Positions 17,954 through 26,605 of a DNA stretch of 64,000 nt are shown here, one piece after another (the first letter of the stretch is position 1; each line of letters starts with the position of its first letter). The stretch lies in assembly GCA_046296415.1 (NCBI GenBank), contig JBKBLN010000001.1:1457978-1521977 (forward strand). The letters are read 5' to 3'. A model generated the notes under the pieces. That model was given only the letters and a program-made list of their open reading frames with translations. It ran no database searches and was not told where the DNA came from. This stretch comes from CAYNRA01 sp046296415. GTDB lineage: Bacteria > Bacteroidota > Bacteroidia > Cytophagales > Spirosomataceae. The position numbers and the translations under genes are program-made.

Positions 17954-17955
17954 TC

Positions 17956-18714
17956 TCACCAGTATTTTTTGCCTTCACGACCCATTTTTGCGAGTCCTCT
18001 AAAGAGAATTAATACATGTGACCACAATGTCGTTGTCCAACCAAAATGATTTTTTAAGACAATGAAGCGATCCATCAATGATTTTTTGAGTAACTGATTG
18101 GAAATACCACCCTCTAGATAACAGGATAAAGGCCTTGGGAAAAATCGAATATCCGAGGCCTTTTTAAGTATCTTGATTTCCCAATCGACATCCGCACTTA
18201 AATTGTTTTGTACATACTCCGGGACTATTTCTTTTTTGGCAATAAAGGATTGATGGCAAACCACCATCCCTTTTTGCATATCTCGCCAATGAAGTGTAGT
18301 GGGTAAGACATGTGGGGTGAGTGTTGAACGTAGTCCTCGAATTTGTCCAACTTGGTTCACGAAGTAGGCATCTGCATAGACCACATCCGGTTTTTGTTCT
18401 AAAATTGGAATCAAATCCTCGATTAATCGTTCATCTGCTAACGTATCTCCGGCATTCATAAACCAAAGGTATTCTCCTTGGGCAACCCGAATTCCCTTGT
18501 TCATTGCATCATACAATCCCTTATCAGGTTCGGAGATAAGGGTATTCACTCGGTCAGCATAGGAGTCCAAAATTCGTAAGGTTTGATCTTTCGAGCCACC
18601 GTCGATGATGATGTATTCAAACGCTTGAGAGGTTTGATTTAATAAACTTTGAACCGTACGGTCAATAAATTCTTCCGCTTGAAATGTAACCGTAACGATG
18701 GATAACAAAGGCAT
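17956..18714 (-). CDS. Family 2 glycosyltransferase
   Basis: 252 residues from ATG at 18714 (MPLLSIVTVTFQAEEFIDRTV). The GT-A core has the nucleotide-binding VTVTFQAEEFIDRTVQSLLNQ (7-27), IIDGGSKDQT (about 36-45), and the metal-binding motif in WFMNAGDTL (GD pattern). It probably adds a sugar to a surface-glycan intermediate at the cytoplasmic face of the inner membrane. The gene is divergent from the nonulosonic acid operon that starts 90 bases away, which supports a role in the same glycan. A further-upstream start (18771) would run into the shared promoter region. Confidence 0.88.
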   Translation of the reverse strand: MPLLSIVTVTFQAEEFIDRTVQSLLNQTSQAFEYIIIDGGSKDQTLRILDSYADRVNTLISEPDKGLYDAMNKGIRVAQGEYLWFMNAGDTLADERLIEDLIPILEQKPDVVYADAYFVNQVGQIRGLRSTLTPHVLPTTLHWRDMQKGMVVCHQSFIAKKEIVPEYVQNNLSADVDWEIKILKKASDIRFFPRPLSCYLEGGISNQLLKKSLMDRFIVLKNHFGWTTTLWSHVLILFRGLAKMGREGKKYW

Positions 18715-18772
18715 ATAAGATAAATTTGATGCTAATTTAAATGGAATGACAGGATTCTTAGGTAGAATCACC

Positions 18773-18780
18773 TAATTTTG
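18773..18780 (+). promoter_or_regulatory. -7 box for the nonulosonic acid operon
   Basis: TAATTTTG matches TAnnTTTG exactly, 23 bases before the ATG at 18804. The -33 region is weak. Confidence 0.4.
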
Positions 18781-18803
18781 TACTTTTATTTAAGCTCAAT
18801 CTC

Positions 18804-19661
18804 ATGATAAGTCTACTCACCCACGGACTCAATTGGACACAAAACCTTTTTCTGAGCGGAGTAGCGGTCATTAAATGTGCTCTATTATCCAAGTGGCCAT
18901 CTCCAACCCCGCCGGTGTCCTCCAATGAGTTGGTGATTTTAGGAAATGGGCCATCTCTCAACCTCACTCTTCAAGAGGATATCGACTATTTGGAGTCACG
19001 TGATCTAATGGGTGTAAATTTATTCGCTTGCTCGGAGGCTTTTCAAAAACTGAAACCATCTTATTATATTTGGCTTGATCCTGCGTTTGCAGAAGAAGAG
19101 CATCCGGCGGGTCAAAAAGCTAGGACTGCCCTAAAGGAACATACAAACTGGCCGTTGACCCTTCTAGTTCCGATGACATTTAAGAAGAGCCCGGCGTTTC
19201 AGTTTTTCTCAAATCACCCATACATTCAGGTACACTATTTCAATTATGTTATTTGTGAAGGTTTGCCCAAGTTTAAGTGGACTCTTTTTCGATGGGGTTT
19301 GGGCATGCCTCAATGTCAAAATGTGTTAATCGCAGCAATTTTTCAATCGATTCAATTGGGATTCAAGAAAATTTGGATTACTGGCGCAGATCATACTTGG
19401 CATGAAGATATCCGATTGAACGAAGCGAATGAACTCCAAGTATTTGACACCCATTTTTATGAAAAGGAAAAAAACATAACTCAAATGTTTACCTCAATGT
19501 ATGCCCATCGATCGTACCTAAGTGCTGCCTTTTTGTCTCTTCATAAAGTATATCGAGGGTACGAAGTCCTGGCCGCGTATGCAGCGAGTCGAAGCGTGTT
19601 AATTCAAAATGCCAGTAAAAAAAGCTATATTGACGTCTTTCCGAAGAAATCACTCTCATGA
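18804..19661 (+). CDS. GNGPSL-motif protein (DUF115 / sialyltransferase-like fold), candidate nonulosonic acid transferase
   Basis: 285 residues, first gene of the operon. After a short N-terminus it has VILGNGPSL (about 46-54), then LMGVNLFACSEAF and SYYIWLDPAFAEE (about 87-99), and later VLIAAIFQSIQLGFKKIWITGADHTWHED (about 174-202). The pair GNGPSL plus a later G-[FY]-K-x-I-[WY]-[IL]-[TS]-G-x-D segment is shared, as I recall, by DUF115/MptE-like proteins (including flagellar Maf-type transferases of pseudaminic acid) and by family 42 sialyltransferases. In a sialic-acid-like biosynthesis operon this makes it a good candidate for the transferase that uses the CMP-sugar. That role is inference; the 19658 gene overlaps its stop by four bases. 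Confidence 0.6.
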   Translation: MISLLTHGLNWTQNLFLSGVAVIKCALLSKWPSPTPPVSSNELVILGNGPSLNLTLQEDIDYLESRDLMGVNLFACSEAFQKLKPSYYIWLDPAFAEEEHPAGQKARTALKEHTNWPLTLLVPMTFKKSPAFQFFSNHPYIQVHYFNYVICEGLPKFKWTLFRWGLGMPQCQNVLIAAIFQSIQLGFKKIWITGADHTWHEDIRLNEANELQVFDTHFYEKEKNITQMFTSMYAHRSYLSAAFLSLHKVYRGYEVLAAYAASRSVLIQNASKKSYIDVFPKKSLS

Positions 19662-20656
19662 ATCTTTCCAATAAAAAAATCTTAGTTACCGGGGCCGATG
19701 GGTTCATTGGTTCGCACTTAACCGAAATGCTGCTGGATTTGGGTTACGATGTGACCGCCTTTGTTTATTATAATTCATTTAACTCTTGGGGTTGGCTGGA
19801 TACTTTGCCTGCCGAAAAGAAGTCTAAATTAGCTGTTTTCGCGGGGGATATTCGGGATCCCTACGGTGTAAAAGAAGCGATGAAAGGAAAGGATGTGGTA
19901 TTCCATCTGGCTGCCCTGATCGCGATTCCCTATTCATATCATTCTCCCGATACCTATGTAGATACCAACGTAAAAGGAACACTCCATGTGCTTCAAGCGG
20001 CAAAAGAGCTGAAAATTGAGCGTCTATTGGTTACCTCTACCTCTGAGGTGTATGGAACAGCTCAGTATGTACCGATCGATGAAGGTCATCCAAAACAGGG
20101 CCAATCTCCTTATTCTGCCACCAAAATTGGAGCAGACGCCCTAGCCGATTCATTTTATCGAAGTTTTCAATTGCCCGTGACCATCGTTCGACCTTTCAAT
20201 ACCTATGGGCCACGGCAATCAGCTCGTGCGGTTATTCCGACGATCATCACCCAATTATTGGCCGGGAAAACCGAGATAAAATTAGGATCATTGCATCCAA
20301 CGCGCGATTTATTATTTGTTAAAGATACGGTTCAAGGATTTTTGGCCATTGCTGAGTCAGATCATACCATTGGCCAAGAAATTAATATCGCCATGCAAGA
20401 GGAAATAACTATAGGCGATTTAGCCGATTTCTTGATCCAGCAAATAAATCCGGAGGCGCAAATCGTATCTGATTCCCAAAGGCTACGACCCGAGAAATCG
20501 GAGGTAGAACGCCTTTTTGGGAAGAATGAGAAGATCAAAGCACTCACGAATTGGGCTCCCGCTTATACGCTTCAAACGGGTCTTCTTGAAACCATTGAGT
20601 GGTTCAAAAAAACAGAGAATAGAGCGGGATACAAGGCCGATTTATACAATATTTAA
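19658..20656 (+). CDS. legB: NAD-dependent 4,6-dehydratase, LegB-like
   Basis: 332 residues, extended SDR. NAD motif VTGADGFIGSHLTEML (9-24), DVVFHLAALIAIPYSY (about 78-93), catalytic STSEVYG (about 127-133) and YSATKIGAD (YxxxK, about 151-159), then RPFNTYGPRQ. This arrangement is that of LegB, which converts UDP-/GDP-GlcNAc to the 4-keto-6-deoxy sugar at the start of legionaminic acid synthesis. A different NDP-sugar dehydratase cannot be excluded, but the neighbours NeuD-, NeuB-, NeuC- and NeuA-like genes support it. Second gene of the operon. Confidence 0.85.
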   Translation: MNLSNKKILVTGADGFIGSHLTEMLLDLGYDVTAFVYYNSFNSWGWLDTLPAEKKSKLAVFAGDIRDPYGVKEAMKGKDVVFHLAALIAIPYSYHSPDTYVDTNVKGTLHVLQAAKELKIERLLVTSTSEVYGTAQYVPIDEGHPKQGQSPYSATKIGADALADSFYRSFQLPVTIVRPFNTYGPRQSARAVIPTIITQLLAGKTEIKLGSLHPTRDLLFVKDTVQGFLAIAESDHTIGQEINIAMQEEITIGDLADFLIQQINPEAQIVSDSQRLRPEKSEVERLFGKNEKIKALTNWAPAYTLQTGLLETIEWFKKTENRAGYKADLYNI

Positions 20657-20667
20657 AAGTACAAAGA

Positions 20668-21303
20668 ATGGAACTCGGAAAGCCTAAACTCATTTTTCTA
20701 GGCGGTGGTGGTCACGCGCTTTCCTGTTGGGACGTTGCCAATGCCTCCCGTGCCTGGGATATTTTGGGCTATACCGATTACCAAGATTTGAAATTACCGA
20801 TGAAGTACTTGGGACATGATGAGAACATCCTGCATCTTGCCACTGAACCAGATCATTTTTTTTTCTTGGGAGTTGGCCATTTAGGTCAAATCCAAATACG
20901 AAAAAAATTGGTTTCCTTGATAAATCAATACCAAGGGAAGTGGGCTCGTTTGGTTTCTCCTACTGCGTATGTTTCTGAACATGCCGAAATAGGGGAGGGA
21001 TGCATCATCCATCATCAGGCCATGATCAATGCGGGTGTTCGAATCGGTTCACACGGGATAATTAATTCGGGAGCCCTGGTGGAGCACGGATCCCAAGTCG
21101 GTCAGCAAGTACATATTTCAACCCGAGCGGTTGTAAACGGCGACTGCCAAATAGGAGATGAGTCTTTTATCGGCAGCGGATCTGTCTTATTTCAACAAGT
21201 TACTATTCCTAACCAAACGATAATTTCGGGTGGAAGCGTCGTTCGTAAAGCCCTATTAAAATCGGGTACGTACGGAGGTAATCCACTTAAATTCTTTTTT
21301 TAA
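20668..21303 (+). CDS. NeuD/PglD-family sugar acetyltransferase (LegH-like)
   Basis: 211 residues. The N-terminal half is a small Rossmann domain (KLIFLGGGGHALSCWDVA, 8-25), as in PglD and NeuD. The C-terminal half is a left-handed beta-helix with hexapeptide repeats (AEIGEGCIIHHQAMINAGVRIGSHGII, about 109-135). VEHGSQVG (about 143-150) holds the likely catalytic His, as in PglD. In the legionaminic pathway it would N-acetylate the 4-amino sugar formed by the aminotransferase LegC, which is not in this operon. O-acetylation is the alternative. Confidence 0.82.
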   Translation: MELGKPKLIFLGGGGHALSCWDVANASRAWDILGYTDYQDLKLPMKYLGHDENILHLATEPDHFFFLGVGHLGQIQIRKKLVSLINQYQGKWARLVSPTAYVSEHAEIGEGCIIHHQAMINAGVRIGSHGIINSGALVEHGSQVGQQVHISTRAVVNGDCQIGDESFIGSGSVLFQQVTIPNQTIISGGSVVRKALLKSGTYGGNPLKFFF

Positions 21304-21309
21304 TTCGTT

Positions 21310-22317
21310 ATGAAACCCATTATTATCGCGGAGGCTGGAGTGAACCACAACGGTTTATTGGAAAATGCGCTTCAATTGGTTGATGTGGCAGCAGACGCAG
21401 GAGCTGATTATGTCAAGTTTCAAACCTTTCAGGCGGATTTATTGGTTACTTCCCAAGCACCCACAGCAGAGTATCAACAAAAGAATACGGGTGAAGAAAA
21501 TCAGGCCGATATGCTACGTCAGCTGGAACTTTCTTGGGAGGATCATTTGGCCATTCAAGCACGTTGCCAACAAAAAGGAATTCAATTTCTTTCCACTGCT
21601 TTTGATCTCATGAGCATCGATTGGTTATTGAAATTAGGGATCACTCTTGGGAAGATTCCCTCAGGGGAGCTAACAAACTTTCCCTATTTGCGCAAAATGG
21701 CACAATCCTTTCCTAACCTAATTTTATCTACCGGAATGGCCACTTTGCAGGAGGTCAAAGAGGCACTTGCTGTTTTGTATCGGTTTGGTCATTCCCCCGA
21801 AACAGTGACTGTTCTTCATTGTACCACCCAATACCCTACTCCCTTGGAGGAAGTGAATCTACATGTTTTACGGACTTTTCAATTCGAACTAGGGACGTCC
21901 ATAGGATACAGTGACCATACTCTAGGTATTGAGGTCTCCCTAGCCGCGGTGGCACTGGGAGCCACAGTGATCGAAAAGCACTTTACTTTATCGCGTGAAA
22001 TGCCCGGACCCGATCATCAGGCCTCGTTGGAACCAGCTGAACTTCACGCCATGGTCGAAGGAATTCGGAAAATAAGTTTGGCCTTGGGTTCCTATGAAAA
22101 AAGTCCAACTCCATCGGAACAAAAAAATAAACCCATCGCGCGGAAAAGCCTTGTGGCAGCCCGATTCATTCCGGCAGGCACTCGATTATCGGAGGAAGAT
22201 TTGACCGTGAAACGCCCTGGTCATGGGATTTCGCCAATGCAATGGGAAAATATTGTGGGGATCAAAACAGATCGAGATTTCCAACCTGACGATTTATTGG
22301 TATGGCCCGAAAAATAA
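21310..22317 (+). CDS. neuB: N-acetylneuraminate/legionaminate synthase
   Basis: 335 residues, usual NeuB length. It condenses a 2-epimerised hexose with phosphoenolpyruvate to make a nine-carbon nonulosonic acid. TIM-barrel start IIAEAGVNHNGLLENALQLV (4-23), VKFQTFQ, the GMATLQEV loop (about 139-146), HCTTQYPTP (about 169-177) and SDHTLG...HFT are present. The C-terminal SAF antifreeze-like domain follows (about 275-335, SLVAARFIPAGTRLSEEDLTVKRPG). It overlaps the next gene by 16 bases. Confidence 0.93.
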   Translation: MKPIIIAEAGVNHNGLLENALQLVDVAADAGADYVKFQTFQADLLVTSQAPTAEYQQKNTGEENQADMLRQLELSWEDHLAIQARCQQKGIQFLSTAFDLMSIDWLLKLGITLGKIPSGELTNFPYLRKMAQSFPNLILSTGMATLQEVKEALAVLYRFGHSPETVTVLHCTTQYPTPLEEVNLHVLRTFQFELGTSIGYSDHTLGIEVSLAAVALGATVIEKHFTLSREMPGPDHQASLEPAELHAMVEGIRKISLALGSYEKSPTPSEQKNKPIARKSLVAARFIPAGTRLSEEDLTVKRPGHGISPMQWENIVGIKTDRDFQPDDLLVWPEK

Positions 22318-23447
22318 CCGTCTTTACCGGAACCAGGGCCGAGTACGGTCTCTTGTTTCCTCTCATGAAAGCAATCCACGATCATTCTAATTTTGATCTT
22401 TCGCTGATTGTCTCGGGTTCTCACCTTTCCCCTCACCATGGGTATACAGTTCAACAAATTCTTGAGGATGGATGGCAGCCCGATTTTTTGATCGATTTGA
22501 ACATCCATCATGATGATCCCCTCTCTATTTTAGGTGCCATGTCACGAGGATTGGAACCTTATGGGCATGCCTTGAAAAAAATAAATCCAGAGGCTGTTGT
22601 GATATTGGGAGATCGGTATGAAGCCTTTGTCATGGCCCAAGCGGCCTACCTGCTCCAAATTCCAATTATCCATTTACATGGTGGAGAAACAACCGCCGGT
22701 GCCACCGACGAAGCTTTTCGGCACGGAATTACCAAAATGGCCTATTGGCATTTCGCCTCGGCTGAACCTTACCGTAAACGAATCATTCAATTAGGTGAAG
22801 ATCCAAATCGCGTTTTTCAGGTCGGGGCATTGGGGCTAGATAGCATCCGTCTGTTGCCCAAACTGCCAGAGCCAGACCTTAGAGCCGAGTTAGGCCTGCC
22901 ACTTGAGGTAGATTATTTAGTGGCCACCTACCATCCAGAAACCTTGAGTTCGATTTCTTCATTGGACCTTACACGTCAGTTTTATCAAGCTTTCGAGTCT
23001 TTTCCAAATCTTCATGTTGTCCTTACTCTCCCGAATGCAGATGCAGAAGGATTGTCTTTAATTGATTTTTGGCAGCAGGTGGGTAAGGTAGATCCTAGAT
23101 TTCATGTTTTTGCCAGCCTGGGTGGAAAACGGTACTTTTCGGCCGTTCGGTATGCCAAAGCCGTTGTGGGTAACTCTTCCAGTGGAATTATTGAGGTTCC
23201 ATCCCTGGGTGTCCCTACTATCAATGTGGGAGATCGTCAAAAAGGCCGACTGATGTCCCCAAGTATCATTCAAACAGATACCCAAGCAGAGTCCATTCAA
23301 GGGGCCATTGAGAAGGTGCTTGGTTCCTACAGCGTTCCTTTCGTTGAATCCTTGTACGGGGATGGTTTCGCAACGGAGCGGATCTTAACACAACTGGAAA
23401 AATGGCCTGAACACCCCAATTTGGCTAAAACTTTTTTTGATGTATGA
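22302..23447 (+). CDS. neuC: Hydrolysing UDP-sugar 2-epimerase (NeuC/LegG-like)
   Basis: 381 residues, GT-B-like fold. It removes the nucleotide and epimerises carbon 2 to give the hexose used by NeuB. Seen are TVFTGTRAEYGLLFPLMKAI (5-24), VVILGDRYEAF (about 98-108), IIHLHGGETTAGATDEAFRHGITKMA (about 124-149) and VGNSSSGIIEVPSLG (about 287-301). All are typical of the NeuC branch. ATG lies inside neuB, so translation is probably coupled. Confidence 0.92.
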   Translation: MARKITVFTGTRAEYGLLFPLMKAIHDHSNFDLSLIVSGSHLSPHHGYTVQQILEDGWQPDFLIDLNIHHDDPLSILGAMSRGLEPYGHALKKINPEAVVILGDRYEAFVMAQAAYLLQIPIIHLHGGETTAGATDEAFRHGITKMAYWHFASAEPYRKRIIQLGEDPNRVFQVGALGLDSIRLLPKLPEPDLRAELGLPLEVDYLVATYHPETLSSISSLDLTRQFYQAFESFPNLHVVLTLPNADAEGLSLIDFWQQVGKVDPRFHVFASLGGKRYFSAVRYAKAVVGNSSSGIIEVPSLGVPTINVGDRQKGRLMSPSIIQTDTQAESIQGAIEKVLGSYSVPFVESLYGDGFATERILTQLEKWPEHPNLAKTFFDV

Positions 23448-24484
23448 ATCTGAATTTATTTATTTCTCCGACAGCCACCGCACGCGATGCCCTAAGACAA
23501 TTGGATTTATTAGGTGTCTTGGCACCGGTACTGTTTGTTCGGGAGGAAAATCGGATTGTCGGGACTGTAACCGATGGCGACATTCGCCGGGGACTGTTAC
23601 AAGAAAAACAGGTGGACGACCCTGTTCAATTATTTATGTTCACCCGTTTTCGGTCGTTGAGCGAACATTATTCCCAAGACGATATTCGAAACTTGCGAAA
23701 GCTTAACATTCGGTGGGTACCCATTTTAACCTCCGATGGCGGGCTACTCCGAATTGTGGATTTAGATCACCTATCTCAGCATATTCCTGTTTCCGCGGTT
23801 TTGATGGCAGGTGGGAGAGGTGAGCGACTTCGCCCCTTAACGGATCATCTCCCCAAACCCATGTTGAAGGTTGGAGAAAAACCCATTATTGAGCATAATA
23901 TTACCCGGTTACGTGATGCAGGTATCACTGATTTTATCCTATCGATTCGGTATTTAGGAGAAAAAATTAGGAATTATTTTGGCGATGGGTCTCAATGGGG
24001 TGTCCAAATCCAGTACATCGAAGAAAATGAGCCTTTGGGGACGATAGGCGCTTGTCGGTTAGTTTCTAAGTGGTCTAATCCAGATGTCTTGGTAATGAAT
24101 GCGGACATTTTGACGAACTTTTCTGTTTCTTCCTTCGTGAAGTCCTACCAAGAAGCACAAGCGGATATGATGGTGATGGCTATACCTTATCACGTGACTA
24201 TTCCCTATGGGGTCTTGGAGACAAATAGCGATCGATTGATTCAAGGAATTAAAGAGAAACCAACCTACACGTATTTTTCCAATGCAGGGATTTATTTAAT
24301 GAAATCAACTGTTTTTGACCTCATTCCAAGAGAAGGTCCGTTCCATGCCACCGATCTCTTAGATAAAGTAAGGTTAAGTCAAAAACGAGTGGTAGCAGAA
24401 CCTCTAGTGGGTTATTGGCTTGATATGGGTCGCCCGGAAGAATATGCCCGTGCCCAAGAGGATATTAAACGTATTATTCTATGA
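23444..24484 (+). CDS. CBS-domain nucleotidyltransferase (PtmE-like sugar-1-phosphate nucleotidyltransferase)
   Basis: 346 residues with two CBS repeats (about 5-115; GTVTDGDIRRGLL and WVPILTSDGGLLRIVD) joined to a nucleotidyltransferase domain (about 117-346) starting with VLMAGGRGERLRPLTDHLPKPML. DIRYLG-type and NADIL metal sites are present (MNADILTNF). This two-part build is that of PtmE (Cj1329 in Campylobacter), which makes GDP-glucosamine for legionaminic acid. Whether it uses GTP here cannot be read from sequence. It starts inside the neuC stop (ATGA) and shares four bases with neuA. Confidence 0.85.
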   Translation: MNLNLFISPTATARDALRQLDLLGVLAPVLFVREENRIVGTVTDGDIRRGLLQEKQVDDPVQLFMFTRFRSLSEHYSQDDIRNLRKLNIRWVPILTSDGGLLRIVDLDHLSQHIPVSAVLMAGGRGERLRPLTDHLPKPMLKVGEKPIIEHNITRLRDAGITDFILSIRYLGEKIRNYFGDGSQWGVQIQYIEENEPLGTIGACRLVSKWSNPDVLVMNADILTNFSVSSFVKSYQEAQADMMVMAIPYHVTIPYGVLETNSDRLIQGIKEKPTYTYFSNAGIYLMKSTVFDLIPREGPFHATDLLDKVRLSQKRVVAEPLVGYWLDMGRPEEYARAQEDIKRIIL

Positions 24485-25197
24485 AACGAGAGTCAATCCT
24501 TGCGGTTATTCCCGCCCGTGCAGGTTCAAAAGGTATTCCCGGGAAAAATACCAAAGAACTTGGTGGTTGGCCTTTGATCCTGCATTCCCTCCAATTTGCT
24601 CGGTTATTTTTGCCAGATGAGCAAATTTTTATTTCGACGGATGATCCCCATATCCAACACCTGGCCCAAAGAGCAAATTTCAATATTCCCTACTTACGTC
24701 CTGCTGAATTAAGTACCGATACGGCTAGCACCTTTGAGGTCTTACAGCAAGTGATTCAAACCAACCAGAGGGCTGGTTCACCTTGGAAAGGGATTTGGTT
24801 ATTGCAACCTACCTCACCCTTTCGATTGAAAAAACATGGGACAGATTTCCTCGAAAAAATACAACAAAATCCCGAAGATGCTTGGGTCTCTGCTGTTCCC
24901 GCAAAACATCACCCATGGTTTACCTTATTCAAAGAAGAGCAGGGGAAGTTGGTCCGCTTCTTGGAAGGGCCATCCGCAACCCGGCGGCAAGACTGCCCAC
25001 CTGCCCTTGTATTGAATGGATCCATGTACTGGTTTCCAACCCAATCTCTATTGAACGCTACCAAACTGGATGATTTTCCCGCCATTCATCCTTATTTAAT
25101 GGAGGATCTGTTTTCCTTGGATTTAGATGTCCCACGGGACTGGCTCTATGCTGAATGGTTGTGGCAAACTTTTCAATCCGAACTGAGAGATTGGTAA
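24481..25197 (+). CDS. neuA: Acylneuraminate/legionaminate cytidylyltransferase
   Basis: 238 residues. It activates the nonulosonic acid to its CMP form. The N-terminal signature is LAVIPARAGSKGIPGKNTKEL (7-27), followed by FISTDDPHIQHLA and WLLQPTSPFR (about 102-111), the CMP-NeuAc-synthase motifs. Length equals LegF/NeuA without the extra C-terminal hydrolase domain. Its 3' end overlaps by 25 bases the 3' end of the opposing GT4 gene. Last gene of the operon. Confidence 0.92.
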   Translation: MKRESILAVIPARAGSKGIPGKNTKELGGWPLILHSLQFARLFLPDEQIFISTDDPHIQHLAQRANFNIPYLRPAELSTDTASTFEVLQQVIQTNQRAGSPWKGIWLLQPTSPFRLKKHGTDFLEKIQQNPEDAWVSAVPAKHHPWFTLFKEEQGKLVRFLEGPSATRRQDCPPALVLNGSMYWFPTQSLLNATKLDDFPAIHPYLMEDLFSLDLDVPRDWLYAEWLWQTFQSELRDW

Positions 25198-26273
25198 AGT
25201 TGAATCCACTGAGGGATAATTACCTCCGGTTCAAATTTTTGGATCCATTTCAAGCCTTTTTGAATTCTCACTTGTTGATCAAACGGTGAGGTGACGACTT
25301 GTTGTATGGTCTCTCTCCAAGCCTCTGGATCCTTTTGATCTAGGTAATACGCCGCCGGGCCTCCAGCCTCCGGAAAGCAACCACCTTTACCTGTCAATAC
25401 CGGAATTCCACTTTTGAGTCCTTCGAGAATCGGTATGCCAAAACCTTCAAATAAAGAAGGATAAACCAACATATACGCCGACTGATATAGATGAGCAAGC
25501 TCGGTTAATTGAACTTGTTGGGGAAACCATACCCGATTTTGCATTCCGAGCTCAGAAATACGTAGTTGAATTTGATCAGTATAACGTGTTCGTCCACCCA
25601 CCAAGACCAAAGGAATGTCAAGGTCACGAAGTGCCTCAATCACCACACCCATATTTTTTCGGGCTTCCAATGTACCGACACCTAGAATAAATTGGTTGGG
25701 CAAGCCAAATTTTGCTCGAGTTTCAGCCACTACCTCTTTGGAGAATCGCTCTGAAAAAATCGAGTGACAGCCCTGGTAAATAACATCGATTTTATCGAGG
25801 GGAACCTCCAAAAACTGGTGGATGTCTGCTTTGGTTTGTTCTGATATCGCGACCACACGCTGGGCCCTTTTGGCCGCAGATTTGAATTTAAGGAAATGAA
25901 TTTTTCGATCAATTTTCGAGTAAAATTGAGGATAGCGTTCAAAAATTAAATCGTGTAGGGTCACCACGGAAGGTACCTTGAGTCCGAGCGGAAGCTCTCC
26001 AGATAAACCATGATAGACATGTAAGTTTTTGAAAGAGGGTTCGGTTGTTTGTCCCCACTGTCTCCATAATTCAGCCGAACCCCATGTTTTGCCTTGAATT
26101 TTATAAAAATTTGGACTTTTAAATTGAAATAAATCGTCTGAAGAGGGAGGTGTATACGCCCAATAAGTATGTTCAGGGGCAAAGCGTGTCAGGCTTCGAA
26201 TTAAATCTCGACCATAATTTCCTAGTCCGGTTTTATTTCGAAACAGACGTTTCGCCTCAAATCCAATGTGCAT
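25173..26273 (-). CDS. Family 4 glycosyltransferase
   Basis: 366 residues. The GT-B N-terminal half has the MHIGFEAKRLFRNKTGLGNYGRDL start (a GxGxY-type donor/acceptor loop). The C-terminal half carries ILGVGTLEARKNMGVVIEALRDL (about 192-214) and the GT4 motif YPSLFEGFGIPILEGLKSGIPV (about 267-288) with EGFGIPxLE. It probably extends the glycan made by the neighbouring operon. It sits opposite to and converges with neuA. Confidence 0.92.
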   Translation of the reverse strand: MHIGFEAKRLFRNKTGLGNYGRDLIRSLTRFAPEHTYWAYTPPSSDDLFQFKSPNFYKIQGKTWGSAELWRQWGQTTEPSFKNLHVYHGLSGELPLGLKVPSVVTLHDLIFERYPQFYSKIDRKIHFLKFKSAAKRAQRVVAISEQTKADIHQFLEVPLDKIDVIYQGCHSIFSERFSKEVVAETRAKFGLPNQFILGVGTLEARKNMGVVIEALRDLDIPLVLVGGRTRYTDQIQLRISELGMQNRVWFPQQVQLTELAHLYQSAYMLVYPSLFEGFGIPILEGLKSGIPVLTGKGGCFPEAGGPAAYYLDQKDPEAWRETIQQVVTSPFDQQVRIQKGLKWIQKFEPEVIIPQWIQLYQSLSSD

Positions 26274-26605
26274 AGACTTTTTGGCAAAGGTAAATCAATT
26301 TCAAAAACAAAATGGATACTCTCTTGGATTACGTTGGATAAAAGTAAGATTTTATCTTTTTTTTAGGGAGTATTTTTGGTTTATGTAGTGGGTTTTCCCA
26401 CCTTTGTTTGGAATTAGAATCTAATTCTTTTTTAACCTGCTGCTCCGACAAATCAAACTGATCGCTCTCTTGATGCGTTGTGTCTCCATGGTATTCCCAT
26501 TGAGCACAACCTTTAAAGAGTGATGTCCTGACAAGGCAATTAGGTTGTTTTCAAAAAATGCGTTGGTAATTGACCCGAACCACGCACTATTTTGACACCC
26601 AACAA
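26274..26605 (+). other. 332-bp intergenic region with two short hairpins and a promoter-like box
   Basis: No gene found. TATTTTTG (26371-26378) matches the -7 consensus. It is followed by a GTGGG/CCCAC hairpin (26388-26401), an A+T-rich terminator-like hairpin (26411-26433) and a 13-bp imperfect stem (26477-26510). The layout could be a short leader or attenuator in front of the SulP gene. Confidence 0.35.
26411..26433 (+). terminator. Terminator-like hairpin in the SulP leader
   Basis: GAATTAG (26411-26417), AAT, CTAATTC (26421-26427), then six T. A 7-bp A+T-rich stem with a T run, about 35-40 bases after a -7 box. Confidence 0.45.
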
